In this document: positions 46,294 to 53,344 of the stretch, one piece after another
Layout of the letters: each line of letters opens with the position of its first letter
How positions within the stretch are numbered: position 1 is the stretch's first letter
DNA from: Pseudomonas mosselii
GTDB lineage: Bacteria > Pseudomonadota > Gammaproteobacteria > Pseudomonadales > Pseudomonadaceae
DNA: 61,141 nt
Assembly: GCF_003205295.1 (NCBI RefSeq)
Contig: NZ_QJRP01000027.1
Location: 1-61,141, forward strand
Reading direction: 5' to 3'
Position numbers and translations under genes: made by a program
The notes under the pieces: model-generated
Database searches by the model: none
Told to the model about the DNA's origin: nothing
What the model saw: the letters and a program-made list of their open reading frames with translations, nothing else

Positions 46294-46557
46294 ATGCACG
46301 ATCCGTTTGAAGAATCCCTGCGCGACCTGCTCAAGGCGTCGCCGTCCGGCCAGGACCGTGACGATGCCGCCTGCCTGGGTCGCGTGCTCAAGACCGCCAA
46401 CCGCCAGGTCGGCGCGGGTGATCTGTTCAGCCTGCTTGGCCGCTGGAGCCAGGCGCTGCTGATCGCCGTGAACAATGGCTCGGCGCATGTCGCGCCGGTC
46501 CGTCGCAACTCTACCCGCAAACCTGCCGCCGGCAGCAACGCAGATAAGGCCGATTGA
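46294..46557 (+). CDS. crfX: CrfX-like small protein of the sigX cluster
   Basis: An 87-residue polar protein (MHDPFEESLRDLLKASPSGQ..., a helical segment LGRWSQALLIAVNNG, and a basic C-terminus) matching the CrfX proteins that precede cmpX-sigX-oprF in pseudomonads. The molecular role is unknown; the gene is part of the SigX-associated envelope stress group. ATG 46294 follows GCGAGGTG. Its TGA overlaps the reading of an in-frame TTG of cmpX, and the cmpX ATG starts three bases later. Confidence 0.88.
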   Translation: MHDPFEESLRDLLKASPSGQDRDDAACLGRVLKTANRQVGAGDLFSLLGRWSQALLIAVNNGSAHVAPVRRNSTRKPAAGSNADKAD

Positions 46558-46559
46558 AT

Positions 46560-47384
46560 ATGGAACTCGATCTCTGGACCCAGAGCCTGGTCACCGCCAT
46601 GACTGCCCTTTGGACCAAGGTGGCGAACTTCATCCCCAACCTGTTCGGCGCGCTGGTCGTGGTGCTGCTCGGCTTCGTCGTGGCCAAGCTGCTCGACACC
46701 CTGCTGTCCAAGGTGCTGGCCAAGTTCGGCCTTGATCGCCTGATGAGCGGTACCGGGCTGACCAAGATGCTCGCCCGGGTCGGTATCCAGGTGCCGATCT
46801 CGACCTTGATCGGCAAGATCGTCTACTGGTTCGTGCTCCTGATTTTCCTGGTCTCGGCCGCGGAGTCCCTGGGGCTCGAGCGGGTTTCGGCGACCCTCGA
46901 CATGCTCGCCCTGTACTTGCCCAAGGTGTTCGGCGCGGCCCTGGTGCTGCTGGCCGGCGTGCTCCTGGCGCAACTGGTGAACGGCCTGGTGCGCGGCGCC
47001 GCCGAAGGTATCGGCCTGGAATACGCCGCTGGCGTCGGGCGCATCGCCCAGGGCCTGGTGATCATCATCAGCATCTCGGTGGCCATCAGCCAGCTCGAGG
47101 TCAAGACCGACCTGCTGAACCATGTGATCGTCATCGGGTTGATTACCGTTGGTCTGGCAGTTGCGCTGGCGATGGGCCTGGGCAGCCGGGAAATCGCCGG
47201 GCAGATCCTGGCCGGGATCTATGTGCGCGAGCTGTATCAAGTCGGCCAGCAAGTGCGCATTGGCGAGGTCGAAGGGCACATCGAGGAGATCGGCACGGTC
47301 AAGACGACCCTGCTGACCGATGATGGCGAATTGGTGTCGCTGTCTAATCGCGAGCTGCTCGAGCAGCGCGTGAATAGCCGCTAA
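46560..47384 (+). CDS. cmpX: CmpX-like MscS-type mechanosensitive channel
   Basis: A 274-residue inner-membrane protein. The first half has helices of the conserved TM-helix type (NLFGALVVVLLGFVVAKLLD, YWFVLLIFLVSAAESLG, FGAALVLLAGVLLAQLVNGL). A pore-lining MscS-like helix (VGLAVALAMGLGSREIAGQILAG) and a small beta domain (QVRIGEVEGHIEEIGTVKTTLL) follow. Known in P. aeruginosa as a cytoplasmic-membrane protein whose loss disturbs SigX activity. Start ATG 46560 is favoured by AAGG upstream; TTG 46554 would overlap crfX. Confidence 0.93.
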   Translation: MELDLWTQSLVTAMTALWTKVANFIPNLFGALVVVLLGFVVAKLLDTLLSKVLAKFGLDRLMSGTGLTKMLARVGIQVPISTLIGKIVYWFVLLIFLVSAAESLGLERVSATLDMLALYLPKVFGAALVLLAGVLLAQLVNGLVRGAAEGIGLEYAAGVGRIAQGLVIIISISVAISQLEVKTDLLNHVIVIGLITVGLAVALAMGLGSREIAGQILAGIYVRELYQVGQQVRIGEVEGHIEEIGTVKTTLLTDDGELVSLSNRELLEQRVNSR

Positions 47385-47473
47385 CCGCACAAAAGCTGTT
47401 AATGTATGCCGCCGCAAAAATCGGCCCAGGGGGCCGAGCGGCGACATTGACCTGACTGTCGGCCAGATCCGTT

Positions 47474-48064
47474 TTGAATAAAGTTCATTCGCCGCCCATG
47501 CGCTATGACCCCCGCGAGCTCACCGACGAGGAGTTGGTGGCGCGTTCGCATGAGGAGCTGTTTCACGTCACCCGCGCCTACGAGGAGCTGATGCGCCGCT
47601 ACCAGCGCACGCTGTTCAACGTCTGCGCGCGCTACCTGGGGAACGATCGGGATGCCGACGATGTCTGTCAGGAGGTGATGCTCAAGGTGCTCTACGGGTT
47701 GAAGAACTTCGAGGGCAAGTCCAAGTTCAAGACCTGGCTCTACAGCATCACCTACAACGAATGCATCACCCAGTACCGCAAGGAGCGCCGCAAGCGCCGG
47801 TTGATGGATGCCCTGAGTCTGGACCCTGTTGAAGAGGCGTCCGAGGACAAGGCACCGAAGCCGGAGGAGAAAGGCGGGCTGGACAAATGGCTGGTGCATG
47901 TCAATCCGATCGACCGGGAAATCCTGGTGCTGCGATTTGTCGCGGAGCTGGAATTTCAGGAGATCGCGGACATCATGCACATGGGCCTGAGCGCCACGAA
48001 AATGCGCTACAAGCGTGCGCTCGACAAGCTTAGAGAGAAATTTGCTGGCCTGGCTGAAACTTAG
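47474..48064 (+). CDS. sigX: ECF sigma factor SigX
   Basis: A 196-residue ECF sigma factor controlling oprF, fatty-acid and envelope genes. Sigma region 2 is RYQRTLFNVCARYLGNDRDADDVCQEV and KFKTWLYSITYNECITQYRK. Region 4 is PIDREILVLRFVAELEFQEI and MGLSATKMRYKRALDKLREK. The start is TTG 47474 (MNKVHSPPMRYDPREL), as expected from homologues; ATG 47498 is the alternative. A small G/C hairpin (CGGCCC-AGG-GGGCCG, 47422-47436) precedes the start. No anti-sigma factor gene is adjacent, as is usual for SigX. Confidence 0.96.
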   Translation: MNKVHSPPMRYDPRELTDEELVARSHEELFHVTRAYEELMRRYQRTLFNVCARYLGNDRDADDVCQEVMLKVLYGLKNFEGKSKFKTWLYSITYNECITQYRKERRKRRLMDALSLDPVEEASEDKAPKPEEKGGLDKWLVHVNPIDREILVLRFVAELEFQEIADIMHMGLSATKMRYKRALDKLREKFAGLAET

Positions 48065-48089
48065 TGGCCAGCAAATACCTCTAACCAAC

Positions 48090-48113
48090 CGGCAAGTTCT
48101 GCTAGACTTGCCG
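48090..48113. promoter_or_regulatory. Perfect 8-bp inverted repeat between sigX and oprF
   Basis: CGGCAAGT-TCTGCTAG-ACTTGCCG lies 26 bases after the sigX stop and 62 bases before oprF. No T run follows, so it is not a classic terminator. It overlaps the region where oprF promoters, including a SigX-type one with CGTC at 48112-48115, are expected; that placement is inference. Confidence 0.45.
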
Positions 48114-48174
48114 TCGAGTTGTCCCCCGGATGTTGGTGGGACTGCTTAACTATCACCAGATGGGGATTTAACGG

Positions 48175-49215
48175 ATGAAATTGAAAAACACCTTGGGCTT
48201 GGCCATTGGCTCGCTCGTGGCCGCTACTTCGTTCGGCGTTCTGGCTCAAGGCCAAGGCGCTGTCGAAATCGAAGGCAACGTTACCAAGCAGTACTACGAC
48301 AGCGAACGTAACTTCAAGAACACCGGCACCAATCCAGGTGTTCGCCTCGGTTACTTCCTGACCGACGACGTCTCCCTGGACCTGGGCTACAACGAGACCC
48401 ACAACGCTCGTGGTGAAGTCTTCAACAAAGACATCAAAGGCTCCAAGACCAAGCTGGACGCCACCTACCACTTCGGTACCGTCGGTGATGCACTGCGTCC
48501 GTACGTTTCCGCTGGTTTCGCTCACGAGAGCCTGGGCCAGGCCACTCGTGGCGGCCGTGACCACTCCACCTTCGCCAACGTTGGCGCTGGCGCCAAGTGG
48601 TACATCACCGACATGTTCTTCGCCCGTGCCGGCGTCGAAGCCATGTACAACATCGACAACGGCAACACCGAGTGGGGTCCGACCGTTGGTCTGGGTCTGA
48701 ACTTCGGTGGCAGCGGTGGCCAGAAAGCCGCTCCTGCGCCAGCTCCAGTTGCCGAAGTCTGCTCCGACAGCGACAACGATGGCGTCTGCGACAACGTCGA
48801 CAAGTGCCCTGACACCCCAGCCAACGTTACCGTTGACGCTGATGGCTGCCCGGCTGTTGCCGAAGTCGTTCGCGTTGAGCTGGACGTCAAGTTCGACTTC
48901 GACAAGTCGGTCGTCAAGCCAAACAGCTACGGCGACATCAAGAACCTGGCTGACTTCATGAAGCAGTACCCACAGACCACCACCACCGTGGAAGGTCACA
49001 CTGACTCCGTGGGCCCAGACGCTTACAACCAGAAGCTGTCCGAGCGTCGTGCCAGCGCTGTCAAGCAAGTCCTGACCCAGCAGTACGGCATCGAATCGAG
49101 CCGTGTTGACTCGGTTGGCTACGGTGAGACCCGTCCGGTCGCCGACAACGCCACCGAAGCTGGCCGCGCCGTCAACCGTCGCGTAGAAGCTCAGGTAGAA
49201 GCCCAGGCCAAGTAA
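48175..49215 (+). CDS. oprF: Major outer-membrane porin OprF
   Basis: A 346-residue OmpA-family protein: signal peptide (MKLKNTLGLAIGSLVAATSFGVLA), then an eight-stranded beta-barrel to about residue 180. An alanine/proline hinge (KAAPAPAPVAEV) and a cysteine-bearing thrombospondin-3-like Ca-binding loop follow (CSDSDNDGVCDNVDKCPD). The C-terminal OmpA peptidoglycan-binding domain contains VKFDFDKSVVKPNSYGDI and TVEGHTDSVGPDAYNQKLSE. It is the major structural porin. Codon use is strongly biased (GAC, AAC, CTG, GGT), as expected for a very highly expressed gene. A strong terminator follows. Confidence 0.98.
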   Translation: MKLKNTLGLAIGSLVAATSFGVLAQGQGAVEIEGNVTKQYYDSERNFKNTGTNPGVRLGYFLTDDVSLDLGYNETHNARGEVFNKDIKGSKTKLDATYHFGTVGDALRPYVSAGFAHESLGQATRGGRDHSTFANVGAGAKWYITDMFFARAGVEAMYNIDNGNTEWGPTVGLGLNFGGSGGQKAAPAPAPVAEVCSDSDNDGVCDNVDKCPDTPANVTVDADGCPAVAEVVRVELDVKFDFDKSVVKPNSYGDIKNLADFMKQYPQTTTTVEGHTDSVGPDAYNQKLSERRASAVKQVLTQQYGIESSRVDSVGYGETRPVADNATEAGRAVNRRVEAQVEAQAK

Positions 49216-49232
49216 TTGGCTTGATGCTTCAC

Positions 49233-49262
49233 GAAAAACCCGGCCTTGGCCGGGTTTTTCTT
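49233..49262 (+). terminator. Intrinsic terminator of oprF
   Basis: AAAAACCCGGCC-TT-GGCCGGGTTTTTCTTT, an excellent stem with T run 17 bases after the oprF stop. Confidence 0.96.
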
Positions 49263-49342
49263 TGCCCGCGATTTCTCGGGGCATGGGTTGCCCCTCCTTT
49301 GTAGGAGCAACTGTCTTGCTCAATTGCTAAAGCTAGCGCGAT

Positions 49343-49480
49343 CCCTGTGGGAGCGGCCTTGCCGAGGCGTCGGACCGGTCGGAAAGGGCCGCAAAGCGGC
49401 CCCGGCGTTCTTTGCATGAGCGCTGAAATCCTGGGGCTGCTGCGCAGCCCTTTCGCGACACAAGGCCGCTCCCACAGGGG
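49343..49480. repeat. REP inverted pair with one divergent member
   Basis: The right element (GCGACACAAGGCCGCTCCCA) is standard. The left element starts CCTGTGGGAGCGGCCTTG but is then interrupted by CCGAGGCGTCGGACCGGTCG before GAAAGGGCCGC, i.e. the usual TGTCGC core is replaced by a longer segment. The pair lies between the oprF terminator and the kinase gene end. The stretch 49263-49342 shows nothing else. Confidence 0.85.
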
Positions 49481-49554
49481 GACAGTTCCCTGCGCGACAG
49501 CGTGGCCCGAGGGGCTGGGCAGTCTCCTACATGGAACGTCACTCGCCTGCGCGC

Positions 49555-51213
49555 TCAGCGTTTGAGCAGCACCAGCAACAACACCATGTTCAATAGCAGC
49601 GACACCAACCCAATCGTGCGCCATACCTTCAACGGCTCGCGCTCCAACAGCGGCCGTGGCCGCTCGGCCAGTTCCTGGCGATCCCCCCGCTCCAGCAACA
49701 GCAGCCACTGCTCGGCGGTCTCGAAGCGCTGCGCCGGGTCTGCCGCCACCGCCTGCAACAGGTTGCGCTGCAGCCACTCCGGCAAATCCGGCCGATAACG
49801 CGCCGGATTCACTGGCGTGCCGAAGCGTGGCCGCTGGAACGCCTCGACCTCGCCGTAGGGGTAGTGACCGGTGAGCAGATGGTAAAGCGTCACGCCCACG
49901 GCATACAGATCCTGGCGTGGCGCGGGGGGCAAGCCGTCGAAGGCTTCCGGGGCGAGGAACGAGGGTGTGCCCGGCAAGGCATTGGGCGGGTCCTCGGAAA
50001 GCCCAGGGCAGTACGCCAGCCCGAAGTCCAGCAGGCGCAGTTGGCCATCGCTGCCGTGGTGCAGATTGTCCGGCTTGATGTCGCGGTGCAGCAGATTGCG
50101 CCGGTGCAGCACGCCTACCGCCTGTAGCAGTTGACGGGCGATCTCCAGCCATTGTGCCAGCGGTAGTGGGGGCCGCCCGGCCAGGGTCGTGCCCGGGTAT
50201 TCGCGCATCAGGTAGTACAGGTGCTGGCGTTGGCTGGCCGGGTGTACCTCAGGGAAGTGACGTCCGGCGACCCGACGCAGGAACCATTCCTCCAGCAACA
50301 AGGCCTGGGCGGCACCGGGCTCCTGATCGCGCGACTGCGGCAGGGTCTTGAGCAGCCAGGGCTGGTCGTGCGGGTCGCGGACCCGGTACAGCAGCGATTG
50401 CCGACTCTGGGCCAGCAGGCCGTCGACCTGCCAGCCATCGATCGACTGACCGTCACGCAGCGCGCCCGGCAACGGCCATTGCTGGAGCTGGGCCAGGGCA
50501 TCGCCCAGGGTGCCGGGGCCCAACTGGTCGACCCGTACCAGCAGGGCGCTGGCGTTGTCCTGGCTGCCGCAGTGATGGGCGCTGGTGACCAGGGTGTCGG
50601 CGGCCACCTGCAAGTCGGGTTGCTCGCGCAGGATCGAGCGGATGTGCGCGTCACCCAGGCTGGCCCACACGCCGTCGCTGAGCAGCACGAAGCATTCGCC
50701 TTCGCGCAGGTCGCCTTCCAGGTAGTCCACCAGCAGTTGCTGGTCCAGCCCCAGCGCGCGCTTGAGCACATGCTGCATGCCGGGCTGGTCCCAGACATGG
50801 TCTTCGCTCAGGCAGTGCAACTGGTCGGCTTGCCAGCGATACACCCGGCAATCGCCGACATGGGCCAGGGTGAATCGCCTTCCGCGCAGCACCAGGGCAC
50901 TGAAGGTGGTCAGCAGCGGCTGGCCATTGCCCTGGGCCCGCAGCCAGCGGTTCTGCGCCGTGAGCAGGCGGTCCAGCGCCTGGGCCACGCCCCAGGTGGC
51001 GGGCGTGGCGTAGTAGTCCAGGGCCAGGGCCTGCAGGCTGGAGCGTGCCGCCAGGCCGCCGTCGGCGCACTGGCTGACGCCGTCGGCCAGGGCGCACAGG
51101 TAGCCCTTGCTGGCGGCCAGCTCCGGCGCGGGGGTCACCAGGCGCAGGGCGTCCTGGTTTTCCGGGCGCGGTCCGGTGGCGCTGGCCTGGGCGAAGCTCA
51201 GTTGCAGGCTCAT
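49555..51213 (-). CDS. Fused PP2C-type phosphatase / Ser-Thr protein kinase, membrane-anchored
   Basis: A 552-residue protein. Residues 1-235 form a PP2C phosphatase (RPENQDALRL, LCALADGVSQC, FVLLSDGVWASLGD, GSQDNASALLVRVD, with the metal-binding Asp residues present). Residues 255-525 form a Hanks-type kinase. Its beta-3 Lys is in QPWLLKTLP, the catalytic loop is HRDIKPDN, the metal-binding motif is DFG in LLDFGLAYCPG, and the APE-like sequence is LAPEAFDG. A single C-terminal helix (TIGLVSLLLNMVLLLVLL) anchors it to the membrane. The gene lies 9 bases downstream of nasA, so it is in the nitrate-assimilation operon and may modulate the pathway by reversible phosphorylation. Confidence 0.93.
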   Translation of the reverse strand: MSLQLSFAQASATGPRPENQDALRLVTPAPELAASKGYLCALADGVSQCADGGLAARSSLQALALDYYATPATWGVAQALDRLLTAQNRWLRAQGNGQPLLTTFSALVLRGRRFTLAHVGDCRVYRWQADQLHCLSEDHVWDQPGMQHVLKRALGLDQQLLVDYLEGDLREGECFVLLSDGVWASLGDAHIRSILREQPDLQVAADTLVTSAHHCGSQDNASALLVRVDQLGPGTLGDALAQLQQWPLPGALRDGQSIDGWQVDGLLAQSRQSLLYRVRDPHDQPWLLKTLPQSRDQEPGAAQALLLEEWFLRRVAGRHFPEVHPASQRQHLYYLMREYPGTTLAGRPPLPLAQWLEIARQLLQAVGVLHRRNLLHRDIKPDNLHHGSDGQLRLLDFGLAYCPGLSEDPPNALPGTPSFLAPEAFDGLPPAPRQDLYAVGVTLYHLLTGHYPYGEVEAFQRPRFGTPVNPARYRPDLPEWLQRNLLQAVAADPAQRFETAEQWLLLLERGDRQELAERPRPLLEREPLKVWRTIGLVSLLLNMVLLLVLLKR

Positions 51214-51222
51214 GGGGCGGCC

Positions 51223-52434
51223 TCAGACCCGCGCCGCGGTGATCGCCGCCGAGCCCCAGGTGGTGCGCCAGCGTTGCTTGACGCCATGCAGGCCGAACCA
51301 GGCCAGCAGGCCGAGGCTGGCGAACAGCCACAGGCCGAGCTGGTAGTCGCCGGTATGCTGCTTGATGGTGCCCAGGCCCGCGGCAAGCAGGAAGCCGCCG
51401 ATGCCACCGGCCATGCCGATCAGCCCGGTCATCACGCCGATCTCTTGGCGAAAGCGCTGTGGCACCAGTTGAAACACCGCGCCATTGCCGGCGCCCAGCC
51501 CGAGCATGGCACTGACGAACAGCGCCAGGGCCGCCGCCGCGCTGGGCAGGTTGAAGCCCACCGCGGCGATGCACACGGCGGCCACGCCGTACATCGCCAG
51601 CAGGGTGCGAATCCCGCCGAAGCGGTCAGCCAGGGCGCCGCCGAGCGGGCGCATCAGGCTGCCGGCGAACACACAGGCGGCGGTGTAGTAGCCGGCAGTC
51701 ACCGGGCTCAGGCCGTACTGGTCGCTGAAGTAGCCGGGCAGGGCGCTGGCCAGGCCGATGAAACCGCCGAAGGTCACACTATAGAAAAACATGAACCACC
51801 AGCTGTCGCGATCACCCAATGCCTTGAGGTAGTCGGCCATGGCCTTGGGGCTGGGGCGTTGCGGGGCGTTGCGCGCCAGCAGGGCAAACAGGACCAGGGT
51901 CAGCAGCAAGGGCAGCAGGGCGAAGCCGAACACATTGTTCCAGCCGAAGCCTGCGGCCAGCGCCGGGGCCAGCAGCGCGGCGAACACCGTGCCGGAGTTG
52001 CCGGCGCCGGCGATGCCCATGGCCTTGCCCTGGTGCTGGGGCGGATACCACTGCGAGGCCAGCGGCAGGGACACGGCGAACGAGGCCCCGGCAAAGCCGA
52101 GGAACACGCCCAGCAGCAACGCCTGCTCGTAGCTGCGTACCCCCAGGTGCCAGGCGCAGGCCAGGGCGACGATCACGATGACCTGGCCGATCAGCCCGGC
52201 GGTCTTGGGCGACAGGCGATCGACCAGCAGGCCCATGGCGAAGCGCAGCACCGCGCCGGCCAGGATCGGTGTGGCCACCATCAGTCCCCGTTGCTGGGCA
52301 CTAAGCTGCAGGTCGGCGGCGATCTGCACCGCCAGGGGGCCGAGCAGGTACCAGACCATGAAGCTCAGGTCGAAATACAGGAAGGCGGCGAACAGCGTGG
52401 GCACATGCCCGGATTTCCAGAAGCTCGTATTCAT
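51223..52434 (-). CDS. nasA: Nitrate transporter, NNP/MFS family
   Basis: A 403-residue, 12-helix nitrate/nitrite porter. The nitrate signature AGAGNSGTVFAALLAP lies near residues 142-157, with the second-half counterpart GMAGGIGGFLLAAGLG near 338. The first helix is FAAFLYFDLSFMVWYLLG, and a conserved Arg is present in VLRFAMGLL. It provides nitrate for assimilation. AGGTG precedes the ATG. Upstream on the same strand lie an attenuator with ANTAR-type hairpins and a sigma-54 promoter, matching control by NasS/NasT. Confidence 0.94.
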   Translation of the reverse strand: MNTSFWKSGHVPTLFAAFLYFDLSFMVWYLLGPLAVQIAADLQLSAQQRGLMVATPILAGAVLRFAMGLLVDRLSPKTAGLIGQVIVIVALACAWHLGVRSYEQALLLGVFLGFAGASFAVSLPLASQWYPPQHQGKAMGIAGAGNSGTVFAALLAPALAAGFGWNNVFGFALLPLLLTLVLFALLARNAPQRPSPKAMADYLKALGDRDSWWFMFFYSVTFGGFIGLASALPGYFSDQYGLSPVTAGYYTAACVFAGSLMRPLGGALADRFGGIRTLLAMYGVAAVCIAAVGFNLPSAAAALALFVSAMLGLGAGNGAVFQLVPQRFRQEIGVMTGLIGMAGGIGGFLLAAGLGTIKQHTGDYQLGLWLFASLGLLAWFGLHGVKQRWRTTWGSAAITAARV

Positions 52435-52461
52435 CGAACACCTCGTTGGGCGCGGAAACGA

Positions 52462-52511
52462 AAAGACGCCGCTGCCCGGTCCACGGCCGTGGATGGGCGA
52501 GCGACGTCTTT
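52462..52511 (-). terminator. Intrinsic attenuator in the nasA leader
   Basis: On the minus strand the arms AAGACG..GCT.GCCC and GGGC.AGC.GCGTCTT pair around the palindrome CCACGGCCGTGG, and TTTTCG follows. The hairpin ends 27 bases before the nasA start codon. This is the likely default stop for leader transcription, relieved by NasT. Confidence 0.88.
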
Positions 52512-52544
52512 GTCGGGGTATGGGGGCAACCGCCGTTGGCTACC
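52502..52544 (-). promoter_or_regulatory. Dual-hexaloop ANTAR (NasT) target in the nasA leader
   Basis: Read on the minus strand, P1 is GGTAGCC-AACGGC-GGTTGCC (52544-52525) and P2 is CGAC-AAAGAC-GTCG (52515-52502). Both loops are hexanucleotides with A at position 1 and G at position 4, the hallmark of RNA bound by ANTAR proteins. P2 shares bases with the 5' arm of the terminator, so NasT binding would prevent terminator formation. Confidence 0.85.
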
Positions 52545-52555
52545 GGGGTTTTCAG

Positions 52556-52571
52556 AGCAAGAGGCGGGCCA
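52556..52571 (-). promoter_or_regulatory. Sigma-54 promoter of nasA
   Basis: TGGCCCGCCTCTTGCT on the minus strand has GG and GC separated by ten bases and matches the consensus TGGCACGRNNNTTGCW at 10 of the 11 strongly conserved positions. The predicted transcription start is about 52545, one base before hairpin P1. Sigma-54 control fits nitrogen regulation through NtrC. Confidence 0.8.
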
Positions 52572-52596
52572 ATATCCAGTCTCGCGCAATCTTTGT

Positions 52597-52715
52597 AGTA
52601 GGAGCGGCCTTGTGCCGCGAAAGGGGCGCGCAGCGGCCCCAGGATTTCAGTGCTCATGCAAAGATCGCCGGGGCCGCTGCGCGGCCCTTTCGCGACACAA
52701 GGCCGCTCCTACAGG
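52597..52715. repeat. REP inverted pair (GGCCTTGTGCCGCGA class)
   Basis: GTAGGAGCGGCCTTGTGCCG and the inverted GCGACACAAGGCCGCTCCTA flank about 45 bases. The pair is placed between the nasT gene end and the nasA promoter, where it may separate the two transcription units. Confidence 0.93.
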
Positions 52716-52758
52716 GAAGGCGTTCCGCCGACACCATGGCCTTACAGCTACCTCGTGA

Positions 52759-53334
52759 CTACCCCAGCATCTCCGACATGGCGATGATCTGTTCCGCCAC
52801 CTGGATCAGCTTCTGCTGGCGGCTCATGGCCTGGCGGCGCATCAGGGTGTAGGCCTGTTCTTCGTTGCAGTCCTTCATCTTCATCAACAGGCCCTTGGCC
52901 TGCTCGATACGCTTGCGCTCGGCCAACTGCTGGTCGCGGGCCAGCAGTTGAGCCTTGAGCGCCTGGTCGCTTTCGAACCGGGCCATGGCCACATCGAGGA
53001 TCGGTTGCAGGCGCGTGGTCTGGATACCCTCGACGATGTAGGCGCTGACCCCGGCCTGGATCGCCTGGCGCATCACACCGGGGTCATGCTCGTCGGTGAA
53101 CAGCACGATGGGGCGGGGGCGGTCGCGGCTGACCAGCACCACTTGTTCCATTACGTCCCGGCCCGGTGACTCGGTATCGATCAGCACCACGTCCGGGTGC
53201 ACCGTTTCGACACAAGCGGGCAGGTCGATGCTCAGGCTACCCGCCTCGATCACCTCGAAGCCGGCTTCGATCAGGGCGGCCTTCAGGCGGCCGACCTTCT
53301 TTTCCGTGTCGTCGATCAGCAGGATGCGCAACAT
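52759..53334 (-). CDS. nasT: NasT, ANTAR-domain antiterminator
   Basis: A 191-residue regulator. The N-terminal receiver-like domain is LRILLIDDTEKKVGRLKAAL, with the usual phosphoacceptor position in VVLIDTESPG. The C-terminal ANTAR RNA-binding domain (about 130-191) is AERKRIEQAKGLLMKMKDCN with the conserved A-KG-L-M pattern, followed by EEQAYTLMRRQAMSRQQKL. In this family the receiver is not phosphorylated; NasT is held by NasS and freed when nitrate or nitrite binds NasS. Start ATG 53334, 10 bases after the nasS stop, so it is cotranscribed. Its RNA target lies in the nasA leader. Confidence 0.95.
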   Translation of the reverse strand: MLRILLIDDTEKKVGRLKAALIEAGFEVIEAGSLSIDLPACVETVHPDVVLIDTESPGRDVMEQVVLVSRDRPRPIVLFTDEHDPGVMRQAIQAGVSAYIVEGIQTTRLQPILDVAMARFESDQALKAQLLARDQQLAERKRIEQAKGLLMKMKDCNEEQAYTLMRRQAMSRQQKLIQVAEQIIAMSEMLG

Positions 53335-53344
53335 GGCTAGCCCC

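Noticed and set aside
47422..47436. Small hairpin CGGCCC-AGG-GGGCCG before sigX as a terminator of cmpX
   Set aside because: No T run follows, so I mention it only in the sigX entry.
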